A stretch of DNA of 38,410 bases from Bacillota bacterium (GCA_014896355.1 JADBKO010000021.1:1-38410), one strand, 5' to 3'. Shown: positions 1 to 9,500, counted from the first letter of the stretch. Numbers and translations: made by a program. The notes: generated by a model not told the origin, from the letters alone.

Positions 1-867
1 CTGGAATGGCGCGAGGCTTTCGAAGGCTATCTGTTTGTGCTCCCGAAGTTGCTGTTCTTTGCCGCTTTCCTGGTGATTCCGGTGATCATGGGAGTACGAA
101 TGGCCTTCCAGAACGTGCAGCCCCTTCAATCTGTCTGGGTGGGACTGGAGAACTTCAAGGCGCTGGCCCACGACGACGTCTTCTGGCTGTCGTTGCGCAA
201 CACCGCCATCTACACCGTGGTGGTGGTCCCTGTGGGGGTTTTGACCGCGCTGGGGCTGGCCAGTCTGGTTCAACCCATGAGCAATGCGCTTCAGACCTTT
301 TACCGGGCCGCGTATTATCTGCCGGCGGTGGCCTCCGCAGTGGTTCTGGCGATGGTATGGAAATGGCTGTTCGATTCTGATTATGGCTTGTTTAACTATC
401 TGCTGGGACTTCTGGGCGTGGGCAAGGTGCAGTGGCTGGTGTCGCCGGACATCGCCCTGTGGAGTATCATCCTCATGGCTGTTTTGTCCCCGCCGGGATC
501 TGGGGTAGTCTTGTATCTGGCGGCCATGAACGGTATCCCCCGGGAGCTTTACGAGGCGGCAGAGATCGACGGCGCCTCCGGCTTCCAGCAGTGGTGGAGG
601 CTCACGGTCCCACTGGTCACCCCTACCACCCTTTATATCGTGGTCATGAGCACCATCGGGTCGTTCCAGATCTTTACGAACGTGTTTGTCATGACCGGCG
701 GTGGGCCGGGAAATGCCACCACCACCATGGTTACGGAGATTTACAACAGTGCCTTCAAGTTCTTTAACTTCGGCAAAGCTTCCGCAGAAGCCTTGGTGCT
801 GTTTGCCATTGTGGCGGTGCTGGCCATCATTCAGTTTCGCTGGCTTTCCCGGGATGTGGAGTACTGA
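1..867 (+). CDS. Carbohydrate ABC transporter permease, MalF type (5' end outside window)
   Basis: Integral membrane subunit of a binding-protein-dependent sugar importer. The reading frame is open to the first base of the window (LEWREAFEGYLF...), which is the usual cytoplasmic lead-in to the first membrane helix, so the start codon lies upstream and the GTG at 37 is probably internal. About six hydrophobic segments are visible. The cytoplasmic EAA loop, which docks on the ATPase, is at codons about 184-206 (YEAAEIDGASGFQQWW then VPLVTP), followed by the typical FVMTGGGPGNAT segment. The gene is followed after 76 bases by a MalG-type partner on the same strand. The binding protein is expected upstream. 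No ATPase gene is present, so a shared MsmK/UgpC-like ATPase is likely. The substrate cannot be told from the sequence. Confidence 0.93.
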   Translation: MEWREAFEGYLFVLPKLLFFAAFLVIPVIMGVRMAFQNVQPLQSVWVGLENFKALAHDDVFWLSLRNTAIYTVVVVPVGVLTALGLASLVQPMSNALQTFYRAAYYLPAVASAVVLAMVWKWLFDSDYGLFNYLLGLLGVGKVQWLVSPDIALWSIILMAVLSPPGSGVVLYLAAMNGIPRELYEAAEIDGASGFQQWWRLTVPLVTPTTLYIVVMSTIGSFQIFTNVFVMTGGGPGNATTTMVTEIYNSAFKFFNFGKASAEALVLFAIVAVLAIIQFRWLSRDVEY

Positions 868-943
868 TCAGAATCCGGACGGCATTGGAGTGTGGCGGCG
901 GCAGGAGATCTCCACGCCGCGGGTATGACGGGGGTATGGGCCG

Positions 944-1780
944 ATGAAGACCTATCGTAGCTGGAGAGTCCTGAGCGGCCGGGGCATTTCCCTGATCATT
1001 CTTACGATCTATGCGATCCTCGCCCTAGTGCCGCTGTACTGGCTGTTTGCTACATCTCTTATCCCACAGAATGCTGTGCTGAAGTTTCCGCCGGCGTTGT
1101 TTCCGGACCCTCCTACGTTGGATAACTACGTGCGCCTGCTAAAGGCGGGGCCCATCTGGCGGTGGCTGTTGAACAGCGCACTGGTGGCCGGAATTGTGAC
1201 CTTCTTTACTCTTCTGTTCGATTCTATGGCCGGCTATGCTTTCGCCAAGAAGCGTTTCCCCGGCCGGGATCAGATTTTCTGGGTGGTTATTTCCATGATG
1301 ATCATCCCCGGGCAGGTGACCCTTGTCCCCATTTTCACGGTCATGAGCCGCCTGGGGCTTCTGAACACGCTTTATGCCGTAGTCCTGCCGGCGTTGGCGG
1401 ACGTGTTCGGAGTTTTCCTGATGCGCCAATTCATCCAGACGATCCCGTCTGAGTTGGAAGACGCGGCCCGGATCGACGGTGCCGGTTCCTTCACAATCTA
1501 CCTGCGGGTCATTCTGCCGCTGGCTGCGCCGGCCCTGGCAGTGCTGGCCATCTTCACCTTCATGGGCAATTGGAACAACTTCCTGTGGCCCCTGATCGTA
1601 CTCAATGATCCCAACAAGCTGACCCTTCCGGTGGGGCTGGCGACGCTGCAACAAGAGAATACCGTGGACTACGGGCTGCAAATGGCTGGAGCCGCCTTGG
1701 CTGCGGTGCCCATGATCATCCTGTTTCTGTCCCTGCAACGTTACTTCATCAAGGGCTTGACACTCGGCGGAGTCAAGTGA
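944..1780 (+). CDS. Carbohydrate ABC transporter permease, MalG type
   Basis: Second permease subunit of the same importer as the preceding gene; 278 residues, normal for the family. Six membrane segments are visible, starting with IILTIYAILALVPLYWLFATSL. The EAA loop is at residues about 171-193 (EDAARIDGAGSF then LPLAAP). The C-terminus LSLQRYFIKGLTLGGVK is characteristic of MalG-like subunits. ATG is chosen because a G-rich site (GGGGGTA) lies a few bases upstream and the protein opens with the usual short basic stretch. The gene ends an operon: a hairpin follows 18 bases after the stop, and the next gene is convergent. The sugar is unknown. Confidence 0.95.
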   Translation: MKTYRSWRVLSGRGISLIILTIYAILALVPLYWLFATSLIPQNAVLKFPPALFPDPPTLDNYVRLLKAGPIWRWLLNSALVAGIVTFFTLLFDSMAGYAFAKKRFPGRDQIFWVVISMMIIPGQVTLVPIFTVMSRLGLLNTLYAVVLPALADVFGVFLMRQFIQTIPSELEDAARIDGAGSFTIYLRVILPLAAPALAVLAIFTFMGNWNNFLWPLIVLNDPNKLTLPVGLATLQQENTVDYGLQMAGAALAAVPMIILFLSLQRYFIKGLTLGGVK

Positions 1781-1797
1781 TAACGGGGCAACAGGAA

Positions 1798-1830
1798 GAG
1801 GCAGAGTCCTGGTGCGGCGGACCCTGCCTC
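1798..1830. terminator. Terminator-like hairpin between convergent genes
   Basis: Inverted repeat GAGGCAG-A-GTCC / GGAC-C-CTGCCTC with a 9-base loop and one A-C mismatch. It lies between the end of the plus-strand permease operon and the end of the minus-strand DUF1540 gene, the expected place for a terminator. The T-tract is poor (CTTTGCGT on the plus side), so intrinsic termination strength is uncertain. Confidence 0.5.
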
Positions 1831-1882
1831 CTTTGCGTCTGCCTGCGGCTGTGGGGCCTGTGGGTACCGGCCGGGAGCATCA

Positions 1883-2086
1883 TCATTTCGGTTTGAACGT
1901 GTCACAGCGGGTGTGGTCCGAATGGCGTGCCTTCGCCCGCGGACCCAGGGTGCCGGCCTCCATGGCTGTGGCGCTGGTGGCCATGGCGGTGCCGTTGTGA
2001 TTCACCTTGATGGCGTTGGCGGTGCATTTATTGCCTGAACCCCAGTAGTAACAGGAATCCACGGCGCATTCCACATCTGCAGCCAA
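1883..2086 (-). CDS. Small DUF1540 cysteine protein
   Basis: A 67-residue protein recognised as DUF1540 from its cysteine pattern: C7 and C12 (VECAVDSCYYWGSGN), C21 (KCTANAIKV) and C61 (TRCDTFKPK). Four cysteines spaced in this way suggest metal binding or disulfide formation; the molecular role of the family is not known to me. The start is TTG at 2086: AGGAGGTGATC, a long perfect complement of the 16S 3' end, sits five bases before it, whereas longer readings have no such site. It is the last gene of the minus-strand salvage cluster, 117 bases after the AmiE-like gene, and may be transcribed separately. Such proteins are typical of Firmicutes, which supports the taxonomic guess. Confidence 0.85.
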   Translation of the reverse strand: MAADVECAVDSCYYWGSGNKCTANAIKVNHNGTAMATSATAMEAGTLGPRAKARHSDHTRCDTFKPK

Positions 2087-2091
2087 GGTTT

Positions 2092-2142
2092 GATCACCTC
2101 CTGGGGCAAGTATGCCCCCCTGGTGGGATGCCAAAGCTGGCA
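2092..2142 (-). promoter_or_regulatory. Structured leader and strong SD of the DUF1540 gene
   Basis: Upstream of the TTG start lie an exceptionally long SD (AGGAGGTGATC on the minus strand, 2092-2102), a perfect hairpin directly before it (GGGGCA-AGTA-TGCCCC, 2103-2118) and a second small perfect hairpin (TGCCA-AAGC-TGGCA, 2129-2142, ending at the A of the right arm). Neither hairpin has a T-tract. They may keep the SD exposed, protect the mRNA end, or mark the end of the upstream transcript. Confidence 0.4.
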
Positions 2143-2160
2143 ATCCGTGTCAGCGCTGCC

Positions 2161-2202
2161 AGGGACCAAGCAGAGGGGCCTAGGGACCAAGCAGGGGAGC
2201 CT
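2161..2202. repeat. Two-copy 21-base tandem repeat
   Basis: Two adjacent 21-base units, 2161-2181 and 2182-2202, both begin AGGGACCAAGCAG and end GCCT and differ at only two positions. They lie directly after the stop codon of the AmiE-like gene, outside any credible reading frame. This looks like a local duplication; no function is visible. Confidence 0.8.
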
Positions 2203-2203
2203 G

Positions 2204-3604
2204 CTAGACGGTCGCTGCCACGACGGCGTTATGGAACAGCGGCCGCAGGCGCAGGTGCGCGTCATTGGTCCGGCTGGGATGCACTCGGTTGGTGAGTAGA
2301 ACCACAAACAAGTCCCGCCGCGGATCCACCCACAGCGACGTGCCGGTGAAGCCGGTGTGGCCGTAGGAGTCCGGACTGAGCAAGTCACCACCGGAGAGTC
2401 CGGTCCGGCCGGCGTGTATCATCCAGCCCAACCCACGCTCCTCTTCCAACCCAGGCGTGTAACTGCGCGTGGCAGCCTCGACCGTGGCCGGCGACCAAAT
2501 GCGGGGGCCCCGGCGGGATTCCGCGGCCCCGGCGGGCTGCTCGGTCCCGCCGCACCCCCAGCCTGCGCCCGGGGCCACGCCGCGGTTCAGCCAGGTTTGG
2601 GCGAACCGCGCCAGGTCGCAGGCCGTGGAGAACAGCCCGGCGTTTCCAGAGACACCGCCCAGGGCCCGGGCGTTTTCGTCGTGCACGATGCCCACCAGAG
2701 GCCCCCCCAGCTCCGGAACGACCTCAGTGGCAGCAGCTTCGGCCTGGTCTGCTCCGGTGGGGCAAAAACCGGTATGCTGCAGGCCCAAGGGCTGGAAAAC
2801 CCTCTCCCGTGCCAGCACATCCAAAGGCTTTCCGCCCAGCCGTTCCAGGATCTCCCCTAGCAAGATGAAGCCCATGCACGAGTAGACCACCCGTTTGCCG
2901 GGTGGGTAGGTCAGCGGGGCGCGGGCCAACAGCTGGATCCGCTCCCGGCGGCTGCCCGGAAGCTGATAAACCGGATGCCATGCTGCCAGGCCCGAGCTGT
3001 GAGTGAGCAGATGCCGGAGAGTGACGTGCTCCTTTTCCCGCAGCTGGGCCAGGGTCTGCAGGTGAGCCGGCCCCGTTTCCCCTTCAGACCGGCCGTCCGT
3101 TGGGGTCTCAGGGTGCGCAGCAGGGGCTGGGGCTGCCGTGCCTGGCCCAGGCTGTGCCGCGCTGGGGTCGGTGATGGAAAACGCCTCCAGCCCGGCGGGC
3201 GCCGGCTGCAGGAACTCCGGCAGGAAAAGACCCACGGGGTCCTCCAGGCGGCAAAGGCCCTCCTCCAGGAAGCTAAGAAAGACGGAGGTGGTGGCCACGA
3301 CCTTGGTCAAGGAGGCCACGTCGAACAATGTGGTGGTCTGCATGGGCCGGGAGAGCGGCACAATTTGGGCCAATCCGTAAGCCCGAGGGCCGAAGAGGAA
3401 ACCATGGCGTCCCACTGCAGCCACGGCACCGGGGATGCGTCGCTCCCGGACCCACTGATCCAGCAGTTGAAAGGCGCGCTCCAGGCGGATTGGATCCAGC
3501 CCGGCGGCCTGGCACAGCTCCTCTGGGACTCGCCCCTCAGCCTTTGTGCCCGGCACGTTCACGGGTATCGCCTCATTCCCAGAATTGACCTTTGGACTTC
3601 TCAC
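2204..3604 (-). CDS. Serine hydrolase of the beta-lactamase/AmiE family (probable muramyl-peptide amidase)
   Basis: A 466-residue penicillin-binding-protein-like serine hydrolase. Visible motifs are the nucleophile S98-L-T-K101, the second motif Y241-S-C (YSCMGFILLGEIL) and H416-T-G (YGHTGFTGTS); VHDENARALGGVSGNAGLFSTA (written in part) is typical of the subgroup found beside nagZ. In B. subtilis the equivalent YbbE/AmiE removes the stem peptide from MurNAc-peptide. No signal peptide is seen, unlike the secreted B. subtilis enzyme, so a cytoplasmic role is inferred. Residues about 139-190 are a Pro/Ala/Gly-rich insertion between motifs. The GTG start overlaps the anmK stop by four bases (GTGA), suggesting translational coupling. 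A GTG at 3562 with a GAGG site before it is the alternative start. General esterase or peptidase activity cannot be excluded. Confidence 0.82.
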   Translation of the reverse strand: MRSPKVNSGNEAIPVNVPGTKAEGRVPEELCQAAGLDPIRLERAFQLLDQWVRERRIPGAVAAVGRHGFLFGPRAYGLAQIVPLSRPMQTTTLFDVASLTKVVATTSVFLSFLEEGLCRLEDPVGLFLPEFLQPAPAGLEAFSITDPSAAQPGPGTAAPAPAAHPETPTDGRSEGETGPAHLQTLAQLREKEHVTLRHLLTHSSGLAAWHPVYQLPGSRRERIQLLARAPLTYPPGKRVVYSCMGFILLGEILERLGGKPLDVLARERVFQPLGLQHTGFCPTGADQAEAAATEVVPELGGPLVGIVHDENARALGGVSGNAGLFSTACDLARFAQTWLNRGVAPGAGWGCGGTEQPAGAAESRRGPRIWSPATVEAATRSYTPGLEEERGLGWMIHAGRTGLSGGDLLSPDSYGHTGFTGTSLWVDPRRDLFVVLLTNRVHPSRTNDAHLRLRPLFHNAVVAATV

Positions 3605-4794
3605 TCATCGGGCGGCGGCCAGGCCAGATTGCCCAGCAAAGCCGGATGCCGGGCACCGGTCACGGAAGGCAGGTTGGCCGGGATGCCCTCCAGAGTCTCG
3701 TCTGCCAAGATGGCCCAGGTGATCGCTTCCCGCATCTCACTGGGGATCCCGAAATCCTCGTGCCGCAGCACCGTGATGGACGGGCGCCCGGCCTCCACAG
3801 CCACGGCGGCCAGATGGTCCCGGAGCATGGCGACCAGGGTGGGGTTGCGCGTGCCGCCGCCGCCCAGAATCACCTGCTGCAGGGGGCCCAGGGGGAAAAG
3901 AAAGTCGCGGTAAGCCTGAGCGATGCTGGCTGCCGTGAGCGCCGTGGCTGTGGCCACCGCATCCCGGGGGGACAATCCCAGCTCGGCCGCCCGCGCGGCC
4001 AGCCTTTGAGCGTAAGGAAGGCCGAACTTTTCGCGGCCGGTGGTTTTGGGTGGACGCTGGCGAAAATAGGGATCGGAGAGGAGCTCTGCCAGCAAGCCCG
4101 AATGGACCTTTCCCTGAGCCGCCCAGCGACCGTCCCGGTCATAGTGCGCCGCGCCCCGGGTGTAATGCTCCATGAGGCCGTCGATGACCATGTTGGCCGG
4201 GCCGGTGTCGAAAGAGATGAGCCGGTCCGGCGTAAGATCCGGCAGGACCGGCGTGACGTTGGCAATTCCGCCCAAGTTCTGTACAGCCCGCCCCACCTGG
4301 GTATCGTGGAAAAGCAGGTAGTCCACATAGGGGCTCAACGGGGCTCCCTGGCCGCCGGCGGCAGCGTCGGCGGCCCGCAGCTGGTTGAGGGTGCGGATAC
4401 CTGTGCGCTCAGCTACCACGGCGGCGTCTCCCAACTCAAGCTGGCCACCCCGGGGCGAATCCGGTCCGGGCGGGGAATGGAGAATGATGGGGCCCTGCAT
4501 GCCGATGACTCTCACCCGGCGAGGTTCCACGCCGGCCTGGGTCAACAGTTGTTTCGCCGCTGCGGCCAAGGTTTCCGCCACCTCCAGGTGGGTGGCGAGC
4601 AAATCCTGGCTACTGAACGTATGTGGAGGATAAAGAGCGAAAATGGCCTGGCGCAAGGTGTCCGGAAAAGGCACTTGCAACCCGGCCACATAGCGGATTC
4701 GGCGCTGCAGACCCTTTCCATCCGTCTCCACCAGGGCTGCGCTGACGCCATCACAGGACGTCCCCACCATCATGCCCAGTATGAGTGCAGTCAT
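3601..4794 (-). CDS. anmK: Anhydro-N-acetylmuramic acid kinase
   Basis: Phosphorylates and opens 1,6-anhydro-MurNAc to give MurNAc-6-phosphate, the substrate of MurQ, using ATP in the cytoplasm. It has 397 residues, slightly above the usual 360-390. Recognisable motifs are the N-terminal GMMVGTSCDGVSAALVE (family MSGTSxDGxD), QNLGGIANVT, FDTGPANMVIDGL, ILGGGGTRNPTLVAML, and the C-terminal ETLEGIPANLPSVTGA. The serine of MSGTS is valine here (MVGTS). It is followed with a four-base overlap by the AmiE-like gene and preceded by pepT at 167 bases with a palindrome between. AnmK fits recycling of lytic-transglycosylase products, classically a Gram-negative process, so its presence beside Firmicute-type NagZ/NamZ/MurQ genes is notable. 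The family assignment is secure. Confidence 0.95.
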   Translation of the reverse strand: MTALILGMMVGTSCDGVSAALVETDGKGLQRRIRYVAGLQVPFPDTLRQAIFALYPPHTFSSQDLLATHLEVAETLAAAAKQLLTQAGVEPRRVRVIGMQGPIILHSPPGPDSPRGGQLELGDAAVVAERTGIRTLNQLRAADAAAGGQGAPLSPYVDYLLFHDTQVGRAVQNLGGIANVTPVLPDLTPDRLISFDTGPANMVIDGLMEHYTRGAAHYDRDGRWAAQGKVHSGLLAELLSDPYFRQRPPKTTGREKFGLPYAQRLAARAAELGLSPRDAVATATALTAASIAQAYRDFLFPLGPLQQVILGGGGTRNPTLVAMLRDHLAAVAVEAGRPSITVLRHEDFGIPSEMREAITWAILADETLEGIPANLPSVTGARHPALLGNLAWPPPDE

Positions 4795-4884
4795 GCCTAT
4801 GAAGCTCCCTGGATTCCATCCCGAGTTCGGGCCGCGGGGTGATCCCGCCTGTCACCAATTCGGCATTTCCTAAGAAGACTCCTG

Positions 4885-4905
4885 TTCCATCGCCGGACGA
4901 TGGAA
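4885..4905. promoter_or_regulatory. Perfect 21-base palindrome upstream of anmK
   Basis: TTCCATCG-N5-CGATGGAA (loop CCGGA) is an uninterrupted 8-bp inverted repeat, 91 bases upstream of the anmK start and 57 bases past the pepT stop. There is no T-tract on either side, so it is more likely an operator or an mRNA processing/stability hairpin than a terminator. It resembles, only loosely, the TTCC...GGAA sites near murQ. Confidence 0.45.
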
Positions 4906-4961
4906 GAAAAATAAAGCCCACAGCATAGTCACAACAGGAAGGAATTCTTCTAAAGGGCCCG

Positions 4962-6305
4962 CTACATGGCGGAGGGAGGCAGCTGAGGCTGCCGGGCCCA
5001 CCACTTGCCGAGCTGCAGGATGGTCTCCACCGCCTTTTCCATCCATTGCACAGAGACCCATTCTGTGCGGCTGTGATAGTTCATGCCCCCGGTGAACAGA
5101 TTCGGGGTGGGAAGGCCGGCGTACGTGAGATGGGCTCCGTCTGTGCCGCCGCGGATAGGAACCACCTTCGGCTCCAGTCCTGCGGCGCGGATGGCTTGGA
5201 GTGCCGCTTCCACCACTTGCGGCTGTTTATCCAGGATCGTCTTCATGTTCTGATAGCCGCCTGTGGGACGGATCTCGACTTTGGCGCCGGGGTAACGCAT
5301 CTCCAGGGTGCGAGCCAGTTCGTGTAGCAAGGTGAGCTTCGCATCCAACCCGGCGGCGTCGAAATCCCGCACGATGAGCTTCAGCTGAACCTCCTCCACC
5401 CGGCCTTCCACCGTATCCGGGTGGATGAAACCCTGGCGGCCGTCGGTGGTTTCCGGGCGCATGCCGGCGGGGATGGCTGCCATGAAATCCGCGGCCAGGT
5501 GGAGGGCGTTGATCATTTTCCCGCGGGCGGTGCCCGTGTGGGTACTGATGCCGGAGAACGTCACGGTGAGATTGGCGGCGTTGAAGTTCTCGTATTCCAG
5601 TTCGCCGATGCCGCCTCCGTCCAAGGTGTAGGCCACATCGGCGCCAAAGCGTTGCACGTCGAAATGAAGAATGCCCCGGCCCGTTTCTTCGTCAGGAGTG
5701 AAGGCCACCTTGATGGTGGGGCGGGGCAGAGTCGGATCCTGGATCCAGCGGCATAGAGCCACCATGATCTCGGCGATGCCGGCCTTGTCGTCGGCGCCCA
5801 GGAGTGTGCGGCCGTCGGAGGTGATCAAATCGTGCCCGATCACTTGCTGCAAGGCCGGGTTCTCCGCCACCAGAATCATTGCCCCCGGCAAGCGCAGATC
5901 CCCGCCGGCGTAGCGGGCATGGAGCATGGGTTCCACCGGCTCTGCGGGCACCCCGGGCACGGTATCCATGTGGGCCAGGAAAGCGACGATGGGCGGTCCC
6001 GGGCGGTGCACCGTTCCATTTGGTGCAGCCGTCTCGTTATCCGGCCCGGGCGCCGGCTGGGAGGGTGAGGGCAAGGTCGCTGTGACGAAGCCGAACTCAT
6101 CGATCGCCGCATCTGTGAGGCCTAGGGTGCAAAGCTCAGCGCGGAGCATCTCTGCCAATCGCAGCTGTCCGGGGGTACTCGGGATCTGGTCGCTTTCTTC
6201 ACTGGATTGGGTGTTCACCCGGGCGTAGCGTATGAGTTTGTCCGCCACGCTCTCCGCCAGAAGTTGTTCGCGGCTGGGTTGTGAAGCACTTTGGGCGGCT
6301 ACCAT
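4962..6305 (-). CDS. pepT: Peptidase T (tripeptide aminopeptidase, M20B)
   Basis: Cytoplasmic dizinc aminopeptidase releasing N-terminal residues from tripeptides. Metal and catalytic motifs of the M20 family are visible: H112-x-D114 (AHMDTVPG), D172-D173 (LGADDKAG), E206-E207 (DEETGRG), D229 (TLDGG) and a late histidine in GGMNYHSRTEW. VIGHDLITSDGRTLLGADD is diagnostic for PepT. It has 447 residues against about 410 usually; the excess comes largely from a Pro/Ala/Gly-rich insertion at about 79-105. ATG 6305 has AAGGA at proper distance. It is the first gene of the pepT-anmK-amiE series and diverges from lhr. In this setting it probably degrades stem peptides released from muropeptides, though PepT is a general peptidase. 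Confidence 0.95.
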   Translation of the reverse strand: MVAAQSASQPSREQLLAESVADKLIRYARVNTQSSEESDQIPSTPGQLRLAEMLRAELCTLGLTDAAIDEFGFVTATLPSPSQPAPGPDNETAAPNGTVHRPGPPIVAFLAHMDTVPGVPAEPVEPMLHARYAGGDLRLPGAMILVAENPALQQVIGHDLITSDGRTLLGADDKAGIAEIMVALCRWIQDPTLPRPTIKVAFTPDEETGRGILHFDVQRFGADVAYTLDGGGIGELEYENFNAANLTVTFSGISTHTGTARGKMINALHLAADFMAAIPAGMRPETTDGRQGFIHPDTVEGRVEEVQLKLIVRDFDAAGLDAKLTLLHELARTLEMRYPGAKVEIRPTGGYQNMKTILDKQPQVVEAALQAIRAAGLEPKVVPIRGGTDGAHLTYAGLPTPNLFTGGMNYHSRTEWVSVQWMEKAVETILQLGKWWARQPQLPPSAM

Positions 6306-6527
6306 GGTCTGTCCTTCTCTCTGTGCGTTGGTGGCTGCAACGATATATTGATGGCTCTAACCCAGTTCGCCGCTGACCGGAGCTTCCCTGCTAAAAAATC
6401 CCGGGGCAGCGATTGATCAGGGCGCCCAGTTCATCGGCCATTTCCACATGCATTTTTGGGCCGTGGGATCCTCGGTGCCCAAGCCAAATTGCGCTGGAAA
6501 CTCGGGGCAGACGGCGGAGCCCGGCCG

Positions 6528-6536
6528 TGCTAGACT
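6528..6536 (+). promoter_or_regulatory. Possible extended -10 promoter element for lhr
   Basis: TGC-TAGACT matches an extended -10 (TGn plus four of six TATAAT positions) and lies 24 bases before the lhr GTG start in the 254-base divergent region between pepT and lhr. No convincing -35 is seen at the right spacing, so this is tentative. Confidence 0.28.
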
Positions 6537-6559
6537 GGAAATGAAAGGGGGACGGATGC

Positions 6560-9500
6560 GTGGCCTCGCCGATGGACTCCCTGCATCCGGCGGTGGCAGC
6601 CTGGTTCCGGCAGGCGTTCGCTGCGCCCAGCCCGGCCCAGGCTCAGGGCTGGCCGGTTATCGCCAGTGGCCGCAACGTGCTGATCGTGGCCCCCACGGGT
6701 TCCGGTAAGACGCTGGCTGCGTTTCTCCAAGCCCTCAGTTGGGTCTATCAGCAAAAGGTCGAGCCGGGGCGGGCCGTGGGCTGCCCAGGAGTCCAGGTCC
6801 TCTACGTATCGCCGCTGAAGGCTCTGAACCAGGACGTCTACCGCAACCTGGAGATGCCCCTGGCGGGCATCGCCTCCGCCGGCCTGCGGATGGGGATGAC
6901 CTTGCCGGAATTGCGTGTTGCCGTGCGCACCGGCGACACACCGGCCCGGGAACGCCGGGAGATGTTGCGGCAGCCGCCGGATATTCTCATCACCACACCC
7001 GAATCCCTGTTTCTGCTGCTCTCTTCACAGGCACGCCGGATCCTGGGGTCCGTGCGCTTCGTCATCGTGGACGAAGTGCACGCCCTTTTTGGCAATAGAC
7101 GTGGCGTCCAGCTTTCCCTTTGCCTGGAGTACCTGGAGGAGCTGCGGGCCCGGGACGCGGCGGGAGGTGCCGTCCAGCCTCTGCAACGGATCGGTCTGTC
7201 GGCCACGGTGCGGCCGGTGGAAGAAGCGGCAGCATTTCTCGCCGGGCTCCATGGCCGGCCGGTGACGGTGGTGGATACGGGCCAGCGCAAGGACTTGGAC
7301 TTGCAGGTGGAGCTGCCGGTGGAGGACTTGCGCGATTTGCCCGACAAGACCATCTGGCCGGCGATTTACCGCCGCCTCCTGGATTTGGTGCAGACCCACC
7401 GCTCCGTGTTGATCTTCGTCAACAACCGCCAGGTGGCGGAGCGTGTCACCGCCCACTTGAACGATTGGGCGGGGAAGCAGATCGCCCTGGCCCATCATGG
7501 CAGCCTGGCGCGGGAAGTCCGTCTACAGGTGGAACAGGCCCTCAAAGAGGGCCGCCTGCGGGCGGTGGTGGCGACCTCCTCGTTGGAACTGGGCATCGAC
7601 GTGGGCAGCGTGGATCTGGTGGTGCAGGTGGAATCCCCCCACGGCGTGGCGCGGGGCTTGCAGCGGGTTGGCCGGGCCGGCCATCTTCAGGGCCTGCCCA
7701 GCCGGGGCCGCATCTTGCCCAAAACCCGGGCCGATCTGCTGGAGGCGGCGGTCATTGCGCGCGAAATGTCTGCCGGGCGGCTGGAGCCCCTTCGCACGCC
7801 GGAACTCTGTCTGGACGTGTTGGCCCAGGCCATGGTGGGCTTTACCTGCGAGGGTCCTTGGCCGGTGGATCAGCTCTACGCCACGGTCTGCCGGGCTTAT
7901 CCTTACCGCCGCCTTTCCTGGGCGGAATTCACCCGGGTTTTGGCCATGTTATCCGGGCAGCTGGTGCCGCAAGACGAGTTCGTGGAGCTGCGCCCGCGGC
8001 TGTACTGGGATCAGGTGCACGGAACCGCCCAGGCCACGGACACCGGCAAGCGCCTGGTGTACAGCAGCGGCGGGACCATTCCCGACAGAGGGTATTTCCC
8101 GGTCTATGCCGCGGGCTCTCCCAGCCGCCTGGGCGAGCTGGACGAGGAGTTCGTTTTTGAACGGCGGGTGGGGGACCGGTTCATGCTGGGCACCAGCACC
8201 TGGCAGGTGGAAGAGATCCGGCCGGACCGGGTGGTGGTCACACCTACCACGGCTCCGCCCACGGTGCTGCCGTTCTGGCGCGGCGAGGGATTCGGCCGCT
8301 CCTTTGAGCTGGGGCAGACACTGGGGGCGTTTTTGCGCCGGGCGGAGGTGGCGCTGCACGATTCGGGTTTGGACGACGCCTCCGGCAGCGGCCTGGTCGG
8401 CCCGCAGTCCGCCGAGGCCCGGCTGGCGGAGCGGCTTCAGCAAGAATGCCGGCTTTCCCAGCCAGCGGCCCGAAACCTGGTGGCCTACCTCCAGGATCAA
8501 ATCCGAGCCACCGGAGCCCTGCCCACGGACCGGCGTTTGGTTTGGGAGGAATTCCGCGACGAGCTGGGGGAGTGGCGGGTCGTTCTGCATTCGACCTTCG
8601 GCCGGCGGGTCAACGAGCCGTTGGCCGTTCTGCTGGCGCGGCAGTGGCTGCGGCAGAGCGGGATACACCTGGAAACGGTGGTCGGGGACGACGGGATCCT
8701 TTTTCTGGCCCCGGCAGCCGCGCATCCGCCCCGTTTCGACCTCCAGGGTCTGGCGCGGGCCTTCGGACCCACCGCTCCCTCCGGAATGGCCCCCCCTGAG
8801 GCTGCGGAACCGGTTTCTTCCGAGCAAATGCTGATCGCAGCCTTGGTGGAGCACGTGGCCACCACACCGCTGTTCGGGCTGTTTTTCCGCCAGAATGCCG
8901 CCCGCGCGTTGCTCCTTCCCAGGCCTGCTTTTGGCCGCAAGCGGGCGCCTCTCTGGCTCTCCCGGCTCAAGGCTGCAGATCTGCTCCAGGTGGTCCAGAA
9001 GATCCCGAATTTTCCCGTCATTCAAGCCGCCTACCGGCAGATTTTCGAGGAAGCCTACGATATCCGGGGACTGGGCCAAGTCCTGGCGAGGATCCGCAGC
9101 GGCAGCGTGGAGGTCCGCAGCATCCGGCGCAAAACGCCCTCGCCATTTGCCCAGCCGCTGGTTTTCGGCCTCACAGCCGCGTACATATACGGCACCGATC
9201 TCCCCAAGGCCGAGCGGCGCCTGCGGGCTTTGCAGCTGGATGGGGAGGCTCTGCGCCAGATCTTTGGCCCGGAGGCTGCGCGCCGCCGGCTGCACCCGCA
9301 GGCGGTGGCGGAAACCTTGGCCGAGGCCTCCGGGCTGGAGGAACTGAAACACTTGCGCTCGCCGGCGGAATTGCACGCCTGGCTGCAGCAGGCCGGTGAG
9401 GCTCCGGCGGACCTCCCACAGTTTGGCCAGGAACCCTGGCGTACCTGGCTCGAGAATCTCCTTGCCGGCGGGCAGGTGCTCAGCCTGGAATGGGGGACCG

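Noticed and set aside
3592-4842. A 416-codon plus-strand frame across anmK
   Set aside because: It mirrors the conserved kinase gene, has no SD or recognisable domain, and shows the composition of a shadow frame.
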